In this document: piece after piece, positions 45,599 to 54,404 of the stretch | How positions within the stretch are numbered: position 1 is the stretch's first letter | Layout: each line of letters starts with the position of its first letter | Source: Lacimicrobium alkaliphilum | Lineage (GTDB): Bacteria > Pseudomonadota > Gammaproteobacteria > Enterobacterales > Alteromonadaceae | Length of the DNA stretch: 64,000 nt | Reading direction: 5' to 3' | Assembly (NCBI RefSeq): GCF_002591895.1 | Contig: NZ_NISX01000008.1 | Coordinates: forward strand, 67,788 to 131,787 | Program-made: the position numbers and the translations under genes | The notes under the pieces: model-generated | The model's input: the letters and a program-made list of their open reading frames with translations, nothing else | Database searches by the model: none | Told to the model about the DNA's origin: nothing

Positions 45599-46567
45599 AT
45601 GATCAGAGCGCGTTTGTTTAAACAGGGCGAAAACCTTGAAGAGGGCGGAGCCGAGCTGCTGGAAAGCTGGAAGAAAGATCGTCACAGCCGCATCTGGATT
45701 GATTTGCAGGGCGAGCCACCGGAGCAACAGCGCCAGTTTCTGGAACAACTGCAATGCCACCCGCTGGCCATCAATGACGCCTTACGTGAACGCCACCCGC
45801 CCAAGGTGGAAGAGTTCGGGCAACATACGCTGATTATCTATCGCGGCATGGCCAGCCTGGATGAGCACCTGAATTATGAGCCCCGGCAGATTGTGTTTTT
45901 TCTGTTTGAGCGCATGCTGGTAAGCCTGCATGCAGGCAGTGCCAAAAGTATCGATCAGATGTGGAGCCAGCAAACCGCCTACCTGCATCAGAAAACCATC
46001 GGCGAATGGGCCCTTAAAACCATGCATACTTCATCGGGCTTTTATCTTGAGAGCCTGCTGGCGTTTGAAAACCAGCTCAGCGATCTCGAAGACGAGTTAC
46101 TCAGCCGCCCCACCGATACCCAGATGAAAACGCTGACGGTATACAAATCGCAACTGGTGAAGCTGCGCCGGGTGTTTAATTATCACCTGTCGATCACCCA
46201 TGAGCTGAGCGGCTATGATTATCGCCTGCTGCCCCGGGAAAACCCGGAAATATTGCACGCCATCAATGATCTCTACGAGCGGTTCGAGCGCCTGCACAGC
46301 CTGGCGCAGATGTATTATGACATCAGCGGTGACCTGGTTGAGGGCTACATTTCGTTGTCATCCCATCAGCTGAATAACACCATGCGGATCCTGACGGTGA
46401 TCACGGCGATTTTTGTGCCACTGACCTTTCTGGCCGGTATCTACGGGATGAACTTTGAACATATGCCGGAGCTGGCTTTCAGGTATGCCTATTATGTGTT
46501 GCTTGGTGTGATGGGAGTCATGGCAACGGCACTGGTATGGCTGTTTAAACGCAATGGCTGGCTGTAG
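45599..46567 (+). CDS. CorA/ZntB-family metal-ion transporter
   Basis: A 322-residue protein from ATG 45599, with GGAG six bases upstream (an ATG at 45587 lacks good spacing). The large cytoplasmic domain is helical. Two C-terminal membrane segments (about 265-285 and 297-315) enclose the family signature GMN in IYGMNFEHMPE. CorA-type proteins carry Mg2+ and close relatives export or import Zn2+; sequence alone does not decide which. It is convergent with the GGCT-like gene. Confidence 0.88.
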   Translation: MIRARLFKQGENLEEGGAELLESWKKDRHSRIWIDLQGEPPEQQRQFLEQLQCHPLAINDALRERHPPKVEEFGQHTLIIYRGMASLDEHLNYEPRQIVFFLFERMLVSLHAGSAKSIDQMWSQQTAYLHQKTIGEWALKTMHTSSGFYLESLLAFENQLSDLEDELLSRPTDTQMKTLTVYKSQLVKLRRVFNYHLSITHELSGYDYRLLPRENPEILHAINDLYERFERLHSLAQMYYDISGDLVEGYISLSSHQLNNTMRILTVITAIFVPLTFLAGIYGMNFEHMPELAFRYAYYVLLGVMGVMATALVWLFKRNGWL

Positions 46568-46588
46568 CGCCGGCTTTACCCGGCGTTT
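46568..46588. terminator. Short GC-rich hairpin between convergent genes
   Basis: Stem CGCCGG / CCGGCG with loop CTTTAC, followed by only three T residues. It lies directly after the CorA-type stop and before the convergent GGCT stop, so a weak bidirectional terminator is possible. Confidence 0.4.
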
Positions 46589-46591
46589 AAC

Positions 46592-47107
46592 TCAGAGGTT
46601 ATCGTAAATCGACATCTCACGGGCGAAGCGCGCTCTGTCAGAATCTTCAATAATGGGGGTCTGCACGATCAGGTTCTGGTGTTCCGCCGGCAGGTTATTC
46701 TGCCGCGCACCAGACAACACATGTTCCAGATACCAGTCGAACGGCTGCAGATCATCATCAATCTCGGTGGCCACATAAATCTGCGTTTCTATCCGCTGTT
46801 GCTCGTAATATACCGCAACGGTGCGCCGCTGATATCCCTGGCCTGTACCTTCTAACTGATCCAGCGTCTCCAGCTGGTCAGCACTGAGTTCATACAACAC
46901 GCCCCAGAGGGTATCTCTCTCTTCACCGGTACACCAGGCATTACATTTTGCAGAACCATCCTTGCCAACTTTGTGAAATTTCAGGGCGAAGCCATACAGC
47001 TGGGCCACACCTACCCTTTGAATCGGCGAAATACGCGCACCAACGCGCTGCCACGACATATTCGAGCCATATGCAAAATATAGGCATTTTCCGGCATCAT
47101 CCTGCAT
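46592..47107 (-). CDS. Gamma-glutamylcyclotransferase-fold protein
   Basis: A 171-residue GGCT-like protein with FAYGSNMSWQRV (about 11-22) and the catalytic Glu in LDQLEGTGQGY. AAGGAG lies upstream of ATG 47107. The fold acts on gamma-glutamyl amines or amino acids; the specific substrate is unknown. It belongs to a branch distinct from the ChaC protein at 42775. Confidence 0.84.
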   Translation of the reverse strand: MQDDAGKCLYFAYGSNMSWQRVGARISPIQRVGVAQLYGFALKFHKVGKDGSAKCNAWCTGEERDTLWGVLYELSADQLETLDQLEGTGQGYQRRTVAVYYEQQRIETQIYVATEIDDDLQPFDWYLEHVLSGARQNNLPAEHQNLIVQTPIIEDSDRARFAREMSIYDNL

Positions 47108-47159
47108 TAGTGTTTCTCCTTAATAAACAAAGGGTAAGTTGAACCTAGTGCAATATAGC

Positions 47160-47903
47160 TCAGCTTTTGGCAAAGCGCTCAAAATCTGCGGCTACGGCTT
47201 CGGCAGCCGTCTGAATAATCTGCTTGCCATCTTGTTCTGAAGACTGAGACGGATCAGAGCCAATACGCCCATCAGGAAACTGACGGCGGTAATCATCGGC
47301 ATGCGTAATGGTGCCGGTCGGCGCGATTTTTGGCTCCATCGTGACCTGCTTTTGTGCTTCGGGGTAAGCGGCATAGGTCACCGACACTTCTGATGCGGTG
47401 GCATGCTGGCCATCCCCCACCGGGTAAAGCTGTTTGCACAGCGTTGCCACAGACTCAAACTGCCACCAGTTCTGCAGTTTATGCAACAATTCTGTTGCCT
47501 GCTGTTCGCCGGAAAAACTTCGTTGTGCATAGCTTTCAGCAAACGCCGCATTCACCGTAGCCACATTGCCGCCGTGACCATTGAGCCAGTAAATACGTTC
47601 AAAACCGTGGCGCTGCAGTGATGCGGTCCAGTCGAGTATACTGGCGATCATGGTAGAAGGGCGCAGTGTAATGGTGCCGGCAAACGCCAGATGATGCTGC
47701 GCGCAGCCCACTGAAAAGGTCGGGCCTACCAGCATTTGCGTGAGTGTGGCCGCCTTATGGGCTATCACCTCTGGGCAAATGGCATCGGTACCCAGTAACC
47801 CGTTGGGCCCGTGTTGCTCAATCGATCCAATGGGTATCACAATACTGTCTGAATGCTTAAGGTAATCTTCCACTTCCATCCAGCTTGATTGCGCTAATAA
47901 CAT
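47160..47903 (-). CDS. Creatininase-family amidohydrolase
   Basis: A 247-residue metal-dependent amidohydrolase from ATG 47903, with GGGAG before it; an upstream frame extension to 47990 is not supported. The metal ligands occur in PIGSIEQHGP, LGTDAI and WLNGHGGN, followed by a conserved acidic residue. Family members hydrolyse creatinine or related cyclic amides. The actual substrate here is unknown. Confidence 0.85.
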   Translation of the reverse strand: MLLAQSSWMEVEDYLKHSDSIVIPIGSIEQHGPNGLLGTDAICPEVIAHKAATLTQMLVGPTFSVGCAQHHLAFAGTITLRPSTMIASILDWTASLQRHGFERIYWLNGHGGNVATVNAAFAESYAQRSFSGEQQATELLHKLQNWWQFESVATLCKQLYPVGDGQHATASEVSVTYAAYPEAQKQVTMEPKIAPTGTITHADDYRRQFPDGRIGSDPSQSSEQDGKQIIQTAAEAVAADFERFAKS

Positions 47904-48082
47904 GTTGCTCTCCCGTGGGTTTTCCAGACGCTGGTTACTGTTGATATGCCAGTACCTTAATACACAGCACATCAGGGGTTCAGAGCGCACCTTGCATAAG
48001 GGGCGTTAAATTCCCAATGAACCCGTCATTTGCTCTGTGTTAAAATACTACATCTTTATACCATTACTGAGATATCAAATTC

Positions 48083-48643
48083 ATGTCTGACAAGCGTTTT
48101 ATCAGTTCTGCAGAACTGCTCAGGGATTCATTCCGTCTTGCCTCTGATGTGTATAACGACGGTTTTCGCCCTGATTATATCGTCGGCATCTGGCGTGGTG
48201 GTGCCCCTGTGGGCATTTCTGTGCAGGAGTTTTTTGATTTTAAAAAGGTTACTACAGACCATATTTCCGTGCGTACCTCCTCTTACTACGGTGTGAACAA
48301 GCAGTCTAAAGAGATTAAGGTACATGGTCTGCACTACCTGATCGAAAACGCCAACGCCAACGATAAACTGCTGATCGTGGACGATGTGTTTGATTCGGGT
48401 CGCAGTGTCGATGCGCTGATCAAACAGATTCAGAAGCTGTCACGGCTGAACACCCCGAATGATATCCGTATTGCCTGCCCCTGGTACAAACCCCAGAACT
48501 CCAAAGTGGATATCAAGCCTGATTACTATGTGCGTACCAGTGATGAATGGCTGGTATTCCCCCATGAGATTGCCGATCTCAGCGAAGAAGAAATTCGCGC
48601 CAGCAAAACCGACCTTACCGAAGTTATGGATTTGCTGTTCTGA
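48083..48643 (+). CDS. Purine-type phosphoribosyltransferase
   Basis: A 186-residue PRTase with the PRPP-binding motif LLIVDDVFDSGRS (about 105-117) and an N-terminal DYIVGIWRGGAPVG loop. Both are typical of type I PRTases, and a hood region (RTSDEWLVFPHEI) follows. Hypoxanthine or xanthine/guanine salvage is the likely reaction. The gene stands alone. Confidence 0.84.
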   Translation: MSDKRFISSAELLRDSFRLASDVYNDGFRPDYIVGIWRGGAPVGISVQEFFDFKKVTTDHISVRTSSYYGVNKQSKEIKVHGLHYLIENANANDKLLIVDDVFDSGRSVDALIKQIQKLSRLNTPNDIRIACPWYKPQNSKVDIKPDYYVRTSDEWLVFPHEIADLSEEEIRASKTDLTEVMDLLF

Positions 48644-48950
48644 TTGAACAGCAACCCCATTCCACATCCCTGCAATCCAGCAGCCGTTGAATGTGCGACT
48701 GTGTCATTTACTCACCGAGAGGGGGTCAAGGTGGCTGGACACGTCCGCTGCGCTCCTTGCAGGCTGCATCCGGGTAAACCTGCCAAAACGTTATCCAGAT
48801 TGGTGAATTTCGCCAACTGTTGGTGGCATTAGCAATGCCAACCCTCACCAACAAATAGAAATACCCTTACAAATCAAATCCTTAAACTATTGGCAAAGGA
48901 ATTGCTGAGTACTGTGAGAATTGTAAAAATAACATTAGAAAGGAACAACC
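48644..48950. repeat. Third copy of the 95-bp repeat
   Basis: Positions 48672-48766 match 43470-43556 and 45371-45466 with some drift. The rest of the gap shows no gene. Confidence 0.6.
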
Positions 48951-49622
48951 ATGAAACACAGCGTATTTTCTATTATCTCTGCCACGGCCCTGATGTCGGT
49001 ATTGCTTACCGGTTGTATCGTGCATGTCGGTGCCGGCGAAGGTGGCGGTAATGTTGACGGCGTATTTGGTGGTATCGACATTGAGTCCGGGCACAGTGCT
49101 AAAAACCTGTCGATGGTCAATGGCAGCATTGAAATGGAAAGCAACAGCAGCGCGCGCAACCTGAGCACAGTAAATGGCAGTATCGAACTGGCTGATAACG
49201 TCTCCATCCGCTCTGCTGAAACCGTTAACGGCAGCATTGAAGCCGGCCAGAACCTGCATGTGGAAAGAAGCCTGGAAACTGTGAATGGCGAGATTCTGCT
49301 CGAAACAGGAGCCGATATCGGTGACAACATTGAAAACATTAACGGTGACCTGCGCCTGGTAGATACCAGAGTCGGCGGCAATGTAGAAACCCATAACGGC
49401 GATGTGGAATTGCTGGGTGATACCCATATTCAGGGTGATGTCACCATCAGACGTAACCGTGATAAAAGCTGGATAAAGTGGAATTCAGACAATGAGCCTA
49501 CCCTGACAATTGGCGCGAATGTGCAGATTGATGGTGAGATTGTGCTTGAACGCCCGGTTGACCTGAAGCTGGAAAACAGCGCACTGAGTCACAAGGTCGT
49601 TCGTCGCTTCAGTGATAAATAA
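48951..49622 (+). CDS. Lipoprotein with tandem NG[SED] beta-repeats
   Basis: A 223-residue lipoprotein. The signal peptide ends in the lipobox LLTGC with lipidated C22. After a glycine-rich spacer, six repeats of 18-19 residues each begin with VNGSI, VNGSI, VNGSI, VNGEI, INGDL and HNGDV. They suggest a stacked beta-helix like polymer-forming or putative-adhesin (DUF4097-like) folds. AAAGGAAC precedes ATG 48951. The residue after the lipidated Cys is Ile, which favours outer-membrane sorting. Function unknown. Confidence 0.75.
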   Translation: MKHSVFSIISATALMSVLLTGCIVHVGAGEGGGNVDGVFGGIDIESGHSAKNLSMVNGSIEMESNSSARNLSTVNGSIELADNVSIRSAETVNGSIEAGQNLHVERSLETVNGEILLETGADIGDNIENINGDLRLVDTRVGGNVETHNGDVELLGDTHIQGDVTIRRNRDKSWIKWNSDNEPTLTIGANVQIDGEIVLERPVDLKLENSALSHKVVRRFSDK

Positions 49623-49681
49623 CAGCTCAACAGACTATGCAAGATGTGATATTCACTTAATATACTTCTCTGAGACCCGTT

Positions 49682-49707
49682 GACCGGCCCATGGCCGGTC
49701 TTTTTTT
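49682..49707 (+). terminator. Strong rho-independent terminator
   Basis: Perfect 8-bp stem GACCGGCC / GGCCGGTC with loop CAT, followed by seven T. It ends the lipoprotein transcript and lies directly before the ribosome site of the next gene. Confidence 0.9.
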
Positions 49708-49717
49708 GGAGAGTGAC

Positions 49718-50236
49718 ATGTTGCCAATTACCACCCCCCGTCTTAGCCTTCGCTTACTCGATGACAATGACGCCGCGTTTATTCTCGAACTGCTTAATGA
49801 TCCGGATTTTCTGAAATACATCGGCGATCGTGGGGTCAGCAATATTGAAGAGGCCATCGGCTATATTCAGCAGGGACCATTGGCAATGTATCAACAGCAT
49901 GGATTCTGCATGTTGCGGGTAGGGCTCAAAGACACTGAACAGGCAATTGGTCTTTGCGGCTTATTACAGCGCGACAACCTGCCACACCCGGATCTGGGCT
50001 TTGCCTTTCTGCCATCAGCCAGAGGAACCGGTATGGCTACAGAAGCAGCCGAAGCAATACTGCAACAAGCTGATAAAGACGGCCACAAGACGATACTGGC
50101 CTTCTGCCAGCCGGATAACCAGGGTTCGGTTAAACTGCTCAGGCGTGTCGGCTTTGCCTTTAAGGGTGACTACCGTCAGAAACCGGATGAACAGCTTTTG
50201 CATTTATATCAACGGGATAATCCGGCCCCTGGCTGA
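49718..50236 (+). CDS. GNAT-family N-acetyltransferase
   Basis: A 172-residue RimJ/RimL-like acetyltransferase from ATG 49718, preceded by GGAGAG at 49708-49713. It shows ITTPRLSLRLL at the start, the CoA-binding region LPSARGTGMATEA (motif A), and VKLLRRVGFAFKG near the end. It transfers acetyl from acetyl-CoA to an unknown amine. The ribosome site follows a strong terminator, so expression needs readthrough or a promoter inside the leader (a TATACT box lies at 49661). Confidence 0.86.
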   Translation: MLPITTPRLSLRLLDDNDAAFILELLNDPDFLKYIGDRGVSNIEEAIGYIQQGPLAMYQQHGFCMLRVGLKDTEQAIGLCGLLQRDNLPHPDLGFAFLPSARGTGMATEAAEAILQQADKDGHKTILAFCQPDNQGSVKLLRRVGFAFKGDYRQKPDEQLLHLYQRDNPAPG

Positions 50237-50285
50237 ATAATCAGCTTTTCAGGGAAAAGCCGGCATGTGATTCACTACTGGCAGA

Positions 50286-50960
50286 CTACTGAATATTCAT
50301 TTTTGTGTTAATCCATTGTCTGGTCGGCCCAAGCCAATCGGTTAGCGGTTGATAAAACGCACCGTGATCCAGCCCGGTATTGATCTCGATTTCGGTAAAG
50401 GATGTTAGTTGGGTACTGTTTTCTCTGAGTTTTTTACAGCTGCCCGCCCGATCCGATTTTTCGTATACGGACAATACGTGGCCATAGACCCGGATATCAG
50501 AATATTTGGCTGAACCTAAGCCACCACAACCCGCCAGAATCACAGTGTTTATATTCAGATCAGCAAGTTTTCCGGAGGCTACGCCGGTAATAAACGCGCC
50601 TCTGGAAAATCCCATAATAGTGATATGGGCCGCAGGCACCCCGGCATCCACCAGTTGCCTCACCTGCAGGTTCAGTTCCTGAGCATAATCGAACGGGTCC
50701 GTATTCTCAGGCCGGTGATAGGCAATCAGATGATAATCCTCACTGGCAAGGGCTGTTTTGATCGCCGGGAAATCATACACGCCCCATCCAAACCTGGTTT
50801 CGACCGGCCTGGGATTATCCCCTTCAACAATATAACCGTGTGAATAAAACAGATATTTGTCGTCGGGACTGACGTTATCGGGGAACGCCTCATAAATCTC
50901 GCCCGACGGGCCCGTGGAAAAAAACAGGGCGGTTAAGATCACCGGAAACAAACGTCGCAT
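50286..50960 (-). CDS. Alpha/beta-hydrolase-fold protein, exported
   Basis: A 224-residue protein from ATG 50960 with GGGGAA upstream; a TTG one codon earlier is not needed. The N-terminal 20 residues form a signal peptide. The nucleophile elbow GFSRG (about 116-120) follows an oxyanion-like YFYSHGY and a conserved late His (DHGAFYQP). Substrate unknown; esterase or similar activity is inferred. Confidence 0.75.
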   Translation of the reverse strand: MRRLFPVILTALFFSTGPSGEIYEAFPDNVSPDDKYLFYSHGYIVEGDNPRPVETRFGWGVYDFPAIKTALASEDYHLIAYHRPENTDPFDYAQELNLQVRQLVDAGVPAAHITIMGFSRGAFITGVASGKLADLNINTVILAGCGGLGSAKYSDIRVYGHVLSVYEKSDRAGSCKKLRENSTQLTSFTEIEINTGLDHGAFYQPLTDWLGPTRQWINTKMNIQ

Positions 50961-50987
50961 CAATATTCCCCAAAAACAGATTTTTCG

Positions 50988-52292
50988 TTACGGTGCCAGG
51001 CTGGTGAGCTGGCTATTGGTATTGGTCAGCTGCGCAAGCTGGTGTTGAAACCGGGCTAAGGCCTCACCCTGCAAACTGATGCCGGCGGGGGCTTTAAGCT
51101 TCAACGGGTTAAGCGCCCGGCCATGGCGGTGCACTTCGTAGTGTAAATGGCGCCCGGCAGACAGGCCGGTATTGCCCAGATAGCCAATAATATCGCCTTG
51201 TTTAACCGAATCACCCTGGCTGAGATTGCCGGCAAAACCTTTAAGGTGGGCGTACAGGGTTTCATAGCCATCCCCATGGTCGATAACCACCGCCTTACCG
51301 AAACTGCCATAACGACTGGCGCGTTTTACCACACCGCGACCCGCCGCCAGAATAGGGGTACCCACAGGCGCGCTGAAATCAATGCCTTTGTGCAGGCGGT
51401 CGTAGCCAAGTACGGGATGATGTCGGTTGCCAAAATGAGATGATAAGCGCGCCCCATTCAGCGGTGTCTTCAGCAGAAAACTTTGCGCCAGCCGGCTATC
51501 CGGAAAATAAAACGCGTCGTTAAAGCGGATCAAACGGTAGTCTTCACCGGCGTTGGTAAAGCGCAGGTACTTGAGCGACAGCGGATTCGGCAAATGTGCA
51601 AACAAGGCCTGGTCCTGATGCACCCGGGTACGCTCAAAGCGTACTTCCAGCACATCATCTTTTTGCACCTGCCGCTGAAAGTCGACAAAGTGTGACAGTG
51701 CCAGGATGGCGCTGTTGATTACATCAACCGGAATATTGTTCTGTGCGGCATCCTGATAAAGGCTATTGCTGATGGTCAGCCCCTGCTCTTGCGTCTGTTG
51801 CCAGGTAGGCACTTGAACGATTCTGACCGACCAGGCGTTATTGGCGTAGGTTGCTTCCACCACCTCACCGTATTCGCGGGCCAGACGCACACGGTGCCCG
51901 TCTGACGTCGGATGCGACACTTCAATGTTAACGCCTGTTTTAAGCTTTCCCAGATCCAGCCATGACTCGGCGGCCATGGCTAATAATGCGACCCGATGCG
52001 CCGAAATACCCTGCTTGCCCAACAGCCGGGTAAGATTCTGCCCCGGCTGCAGTGTCGCTATTTGCCCCCTGGGCTGCTGCTGTGTTTCTGCTACCGCTTT
52101 ATAGGTGTCCGGCTGTTGCGGACCGTAAACCCGGAGACTATCACCCAACAGGCTATTATCAATGGGTACCGGTGAAGGTGATAATACGGCCACGTCAGAC
52201 TCGCTGGCATTGTTTGAACTGATTATCACCATCAGCATAGCAGCGGTCACCAGTACCAGCGCGACGATGTGCCGTTGAGAAAGTGATATCAT
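50988..52292 (-). CDS. M23-family peptidoglycan metallopeptidase
   Basis: A 434-residue periplasmic protein from ATG 52292, with AGGAG seven bases upstream. An N-terminal membrane segment (about 8-24) is followed by an OapA/LysM-like region and a C-terminal LytM domain with zinc ligands in LHKGIDF, the YAHL histidine and HLHYEV. It should cleave peptide cross-links in the cell wall. It starts one base after the stop of the M56-M23 fusion gene, so it is expressed with it. Confidence 0.87.
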   Translation of the reverse strand: MISLSQRHIVALVLVTAAMLMVIISSNNASESDVAVLSPSPVPIDNSLLGDSLRVYGPQQPDTYKAVAETQQQPRGQIATLQPGQNLTRLLGKQGISAHRVALLAMAAESWLDLGKLKTGVNIEVSHPTSDGHRVRLAREYGEVVEATYANNAWSVRIVQVPTWQQTQEQGLTISNSLYQDAAQNNIPVDVINSAILALSHFVDFQRQVQKDDVLEVRFERTRVHQDQALFAHLPNPLSLKYLRFTNAGEDYRLIRFNDAFYFPDSRLAQSFLLKTPLNGARLSSHFGNRHHPVLGYDRLHKGIDFSAPVGTPILAAGRGVVKRASRYGSFGKAVVIDHGDGYETLYAHLKGFAGNLSQGDSVKQGDIIGYLGNTGLSAGRHLHYEVHRHGRALNPLKLKAPAGISLQGEALARFQHQLAQLTNTNSQLTSLAP

Positions 52293-52293
52293 T

Positions 52294-53688
52294 TTACTGC
52301 TCCTGCGCGTTTTGGGCATCAATAAGGTACGCCATTGGATCATGTCTGTGGCCATTCTCCAGCAATTCAAAGTGAAGGTGCGGCCCGGTCACTTTTCCGG
52401 TAGCTCCCATCGTACCCACCGCCTGACCTTGTTTTATCTGTTCTCCCGCCTGCACATCAATGCTGTCGAGGTGGGCATATAATGTCTGCCATCCATCACC
52501 ATGGCGCACCAACACCACTTTGCCGTAGCTGGGATTCAGCGATATATCATCGGCAATCATCACCTGCCCGGCCGCACTGGCTTGAACCGCTGTTCCTACC
52601 GGGCCCTTAAAGTCGACTCCCTGATGAACTCGGTTATGGCGGAACGTCGCCACATGACCAAACACCGAGCTGACCACCGGTTCAGCAACCGGCATTATCC
52701 AGTTACCCGGGGCACTTGCCAATGCCCAGGTGTACGTAGACTTAGCCAGCGCCAGACATGCCAGAATTAATACAAATACCGGCAGGTGTCGTTGCCAGCT
52801 TAAGATTGCAGGCCCGGTTCCCAGGGCCACCCGGACACGTTGCTTGTAACCGGCCAGATCAATGCCATGCCCGGTAAAGCTAAGCTGCATGAGCGCATCA
52901 TGGGAAGACGGCGCTGCACCGGCAGACTGTTTGAGACTGGCAATTAAGGCTTGTGCATAGGCGTGATGAGAAAAGCCGCCCTGCCTGATGGTAGCCCCGT
53001 CACAACGCATCTCCACCGCGTGGGTAAAGTGCGCGCTGAGCCTGGACAAAAACGGATTAAACCAGGCGACCGCACAAAGACAATGCCACCCCATCAGCCA
53101 CCAGTGATCACCAAAACGAATATGATTCAGCTCATGCTCAATGATGATCTGTTGTTGCTGTTGTGAAAGTTGTAAAACATCACGGGGCAACACAATAACA
53201 GGGCGATAAAGGCCCGCCACAAAGGCACTGACAGGCGGCGCTTCGGCCGGTAACAGCCGGCATTGAACATTGCGTGGAATGACCTTTTTCCTGAGCGCTT
53301 GCGGATAATAGACACTCTGGCGGGCTAACCGGCAGACGGAGCGGTACTGTTGCAGCAATCGCCCCAGCCTGAGCAGGCTTACCAGCATAATCAGTGTCAG
53401 TGCAAGCTGAGCCCAGGGTAGGGTTGAGGACGTCTGCACCGGCCCGGCAATGTGGCCTGCCATCCAGGCTACTGGCTCCAATGCCGTATAATGAGCGGTA
53501 CTGACAAACTCCAGCTTGTGGATCAGAACATTCGGTATGGGCAACAATATGATCGATGGAACCAGCAGCACCCATACCCAAAAACCGGGGGTAAGCTGCC
53601 ATTTTCTGGCAAGACAGCCCGCCACCTGTGTGAACAAACCACACAGCAGGATCCAGACAAACAGAATAACTAAAATACTGCTAGTCAT
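52294..53688 (-). CDS. BlaR1-like M56 metallopeptidase fused to an M23 domain
   Basis: A 464-residue membrane protein. About four membrane segments lie near 5-23, 36-56, 93-110 and 300-318. The cytoplasmic M56 peptidase has HELNH (185-189) and E226/D230, the BlaR1 zinc ligands. After the last membrane segment a periplasmic M23 domain (about 335-455) has H355, D359, H406 and HLH (437-439). In BlaR1 the periplasmic part is a beta-lactam sensor; here it is a complete LytM peptidase instead. It overlaps the BlaI gene by 4 bp. It probably senses or acts on peptidoglycan and cleaves the repressor. Confidence 0.85.
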   Translation of the reverse strand: MTSSILVILFVWILLCGLFTQVAGCLARKWQLTPGFWVWVLLVPSIILLPIPNVLIHKLEFVSTAHYTALEPVAWMAGHIAGPVQTSSTLPWAQLALTLIMLVSLLRLGRLLQQYRSVCRLARQSVYYPQALRKKVIPRNVQCRLLPAEAPPVSAFVAGLYRPVIVLPRDVLQLSQQQQQIIIEHELNHIRFGDHWWLMGWHCLCAVAWFNPFLSRLSAHFTHAVEMRCDGATIRQGGFSHHAYAQALIASLKQSAGAAPSSHDALMQLSFTGHGIDLAGYKQRVRVALGTGPAILSWQRHLPVFVLILACLALAKSTYTWALASAPGNWIMPVAEPVVSSVFGHVATFRHNRVHQGVDFKGPVGTAVQASAAGQVMIADDISLNPSYGKVVLVRHGDGWQTLYAHLDSIDVQAGEQIKQGQAVGTMGATGKVTGPHLHFELLENGHRHDPMAYLIDAQNAQEQ

Positions 53689-54083
53689 GCTGTATCCCCT
53701 TTGTTCAGGCTGTGTGCCGGAGCCTCCTGCAACAGCGCTTCGAGCTCTGCCAGTTCGTCTTTATTAATCAGGTGGCTATCGGAAAAGAAATTCACCGGCA
53801 GCGGTGTATCGATTTCCAGTATACGGCGGGCAAAATCACTGGCAAAAGCGGCCAGTGTCGGCATTTTTTCAAGCTCTGCATAATAAAGATTTTTATTACC
53901 CAGTGTGGTGGTTCGTACAAAATGTTTAGCGCTCATACGCTCAAGGGTTTTGCGGGTCGAAGAATAGCTCCAGCCATACAGCGCGGTCAGCACTTTATGG
54001 ATTTCCTTGCCGGTACGCGGCTGTGTATTCCAGAGCAACTTCAGTACTTCAAGCTCCGGTGCCGTTGGATGATGTTTAACCAT
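53685..54083 (-). CDS. BlaI/MecI-family transcriptional repressor
   Basis: A 132-residue repressor from ATG 54083, with AGGA about seven bases upstream; the frame is open for 18 more codons but these fall in the operator region. A winged helix (about 5-75, including SSTRKTLERM) is followed by a C-terminal dimer and cleavage region. It likely represses its own operon until cut by the M56 protein. Confidence 0.85.
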   Translation of the reverse strand: MVKHHPTAPELEVLKLLWNTQPRTGKEIHKVLTALYGWSYSSTRKTLERMSAKHFVRTTTLGNKNLYYAELEKMPTLAAFASDFARRILEIDTPLPVNFFSDSHLINKDELAELEALLQEAPAHSLNKGDTA

Positions 54084-54122
54084 AACCATTCCTGTCATTA
54101 ACATTTCGCACCCTGCAGCTAG

Positions 54123-54172
54123 TGCGACAGATGTCACACAATAACATCAGTATTTGTGCGACACAAGTCGCA
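54123..54172 (-). promoter_or_regulatory. Twin operators of the BlaI-like operon
   Basis: Two related palindromes, TGCGACAGATGTCACA (54123-54138) and TGCGACACAAGTCGCA (54157-54172), lie 34 bp apart. A -35-like TTGTGT and a -10-like TATTGT with 17-bp spacing lie across them on the minus strand. They precede the repressor start by about 40 bp. Confidence 0.7.
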
Positions 54173-54404
54173 GGTTGTATATTCAGCTCCTTGCAGGCTA
54201 CACCGCGGGAACGGCAAACGGTCATGCCCGGATGCAGTTGTCGGGCATCCAGCGCCCTTAAACACTTAAGCTGCAGGGGCACTGGATTCCGGCCAACAAC
54301 ATGCCGGAATGACCGGAGAGTATGGATCACGCCACAATCCAGTCTGCCCGGATGCAGCGAAGCACAATCCGGGATGGCACCGATACAAGACCGGGTGACA
54401 GCGG
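54173..54404. repeat. Repeat-containing gap upstream of BlaI operon
   Basis: An ATGCCCGG...TCGGGCAT hairpin (54224-54248) and a GGCCAACAACATGCCGG palindrome lie here. No gene. Confidence 0.55.
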
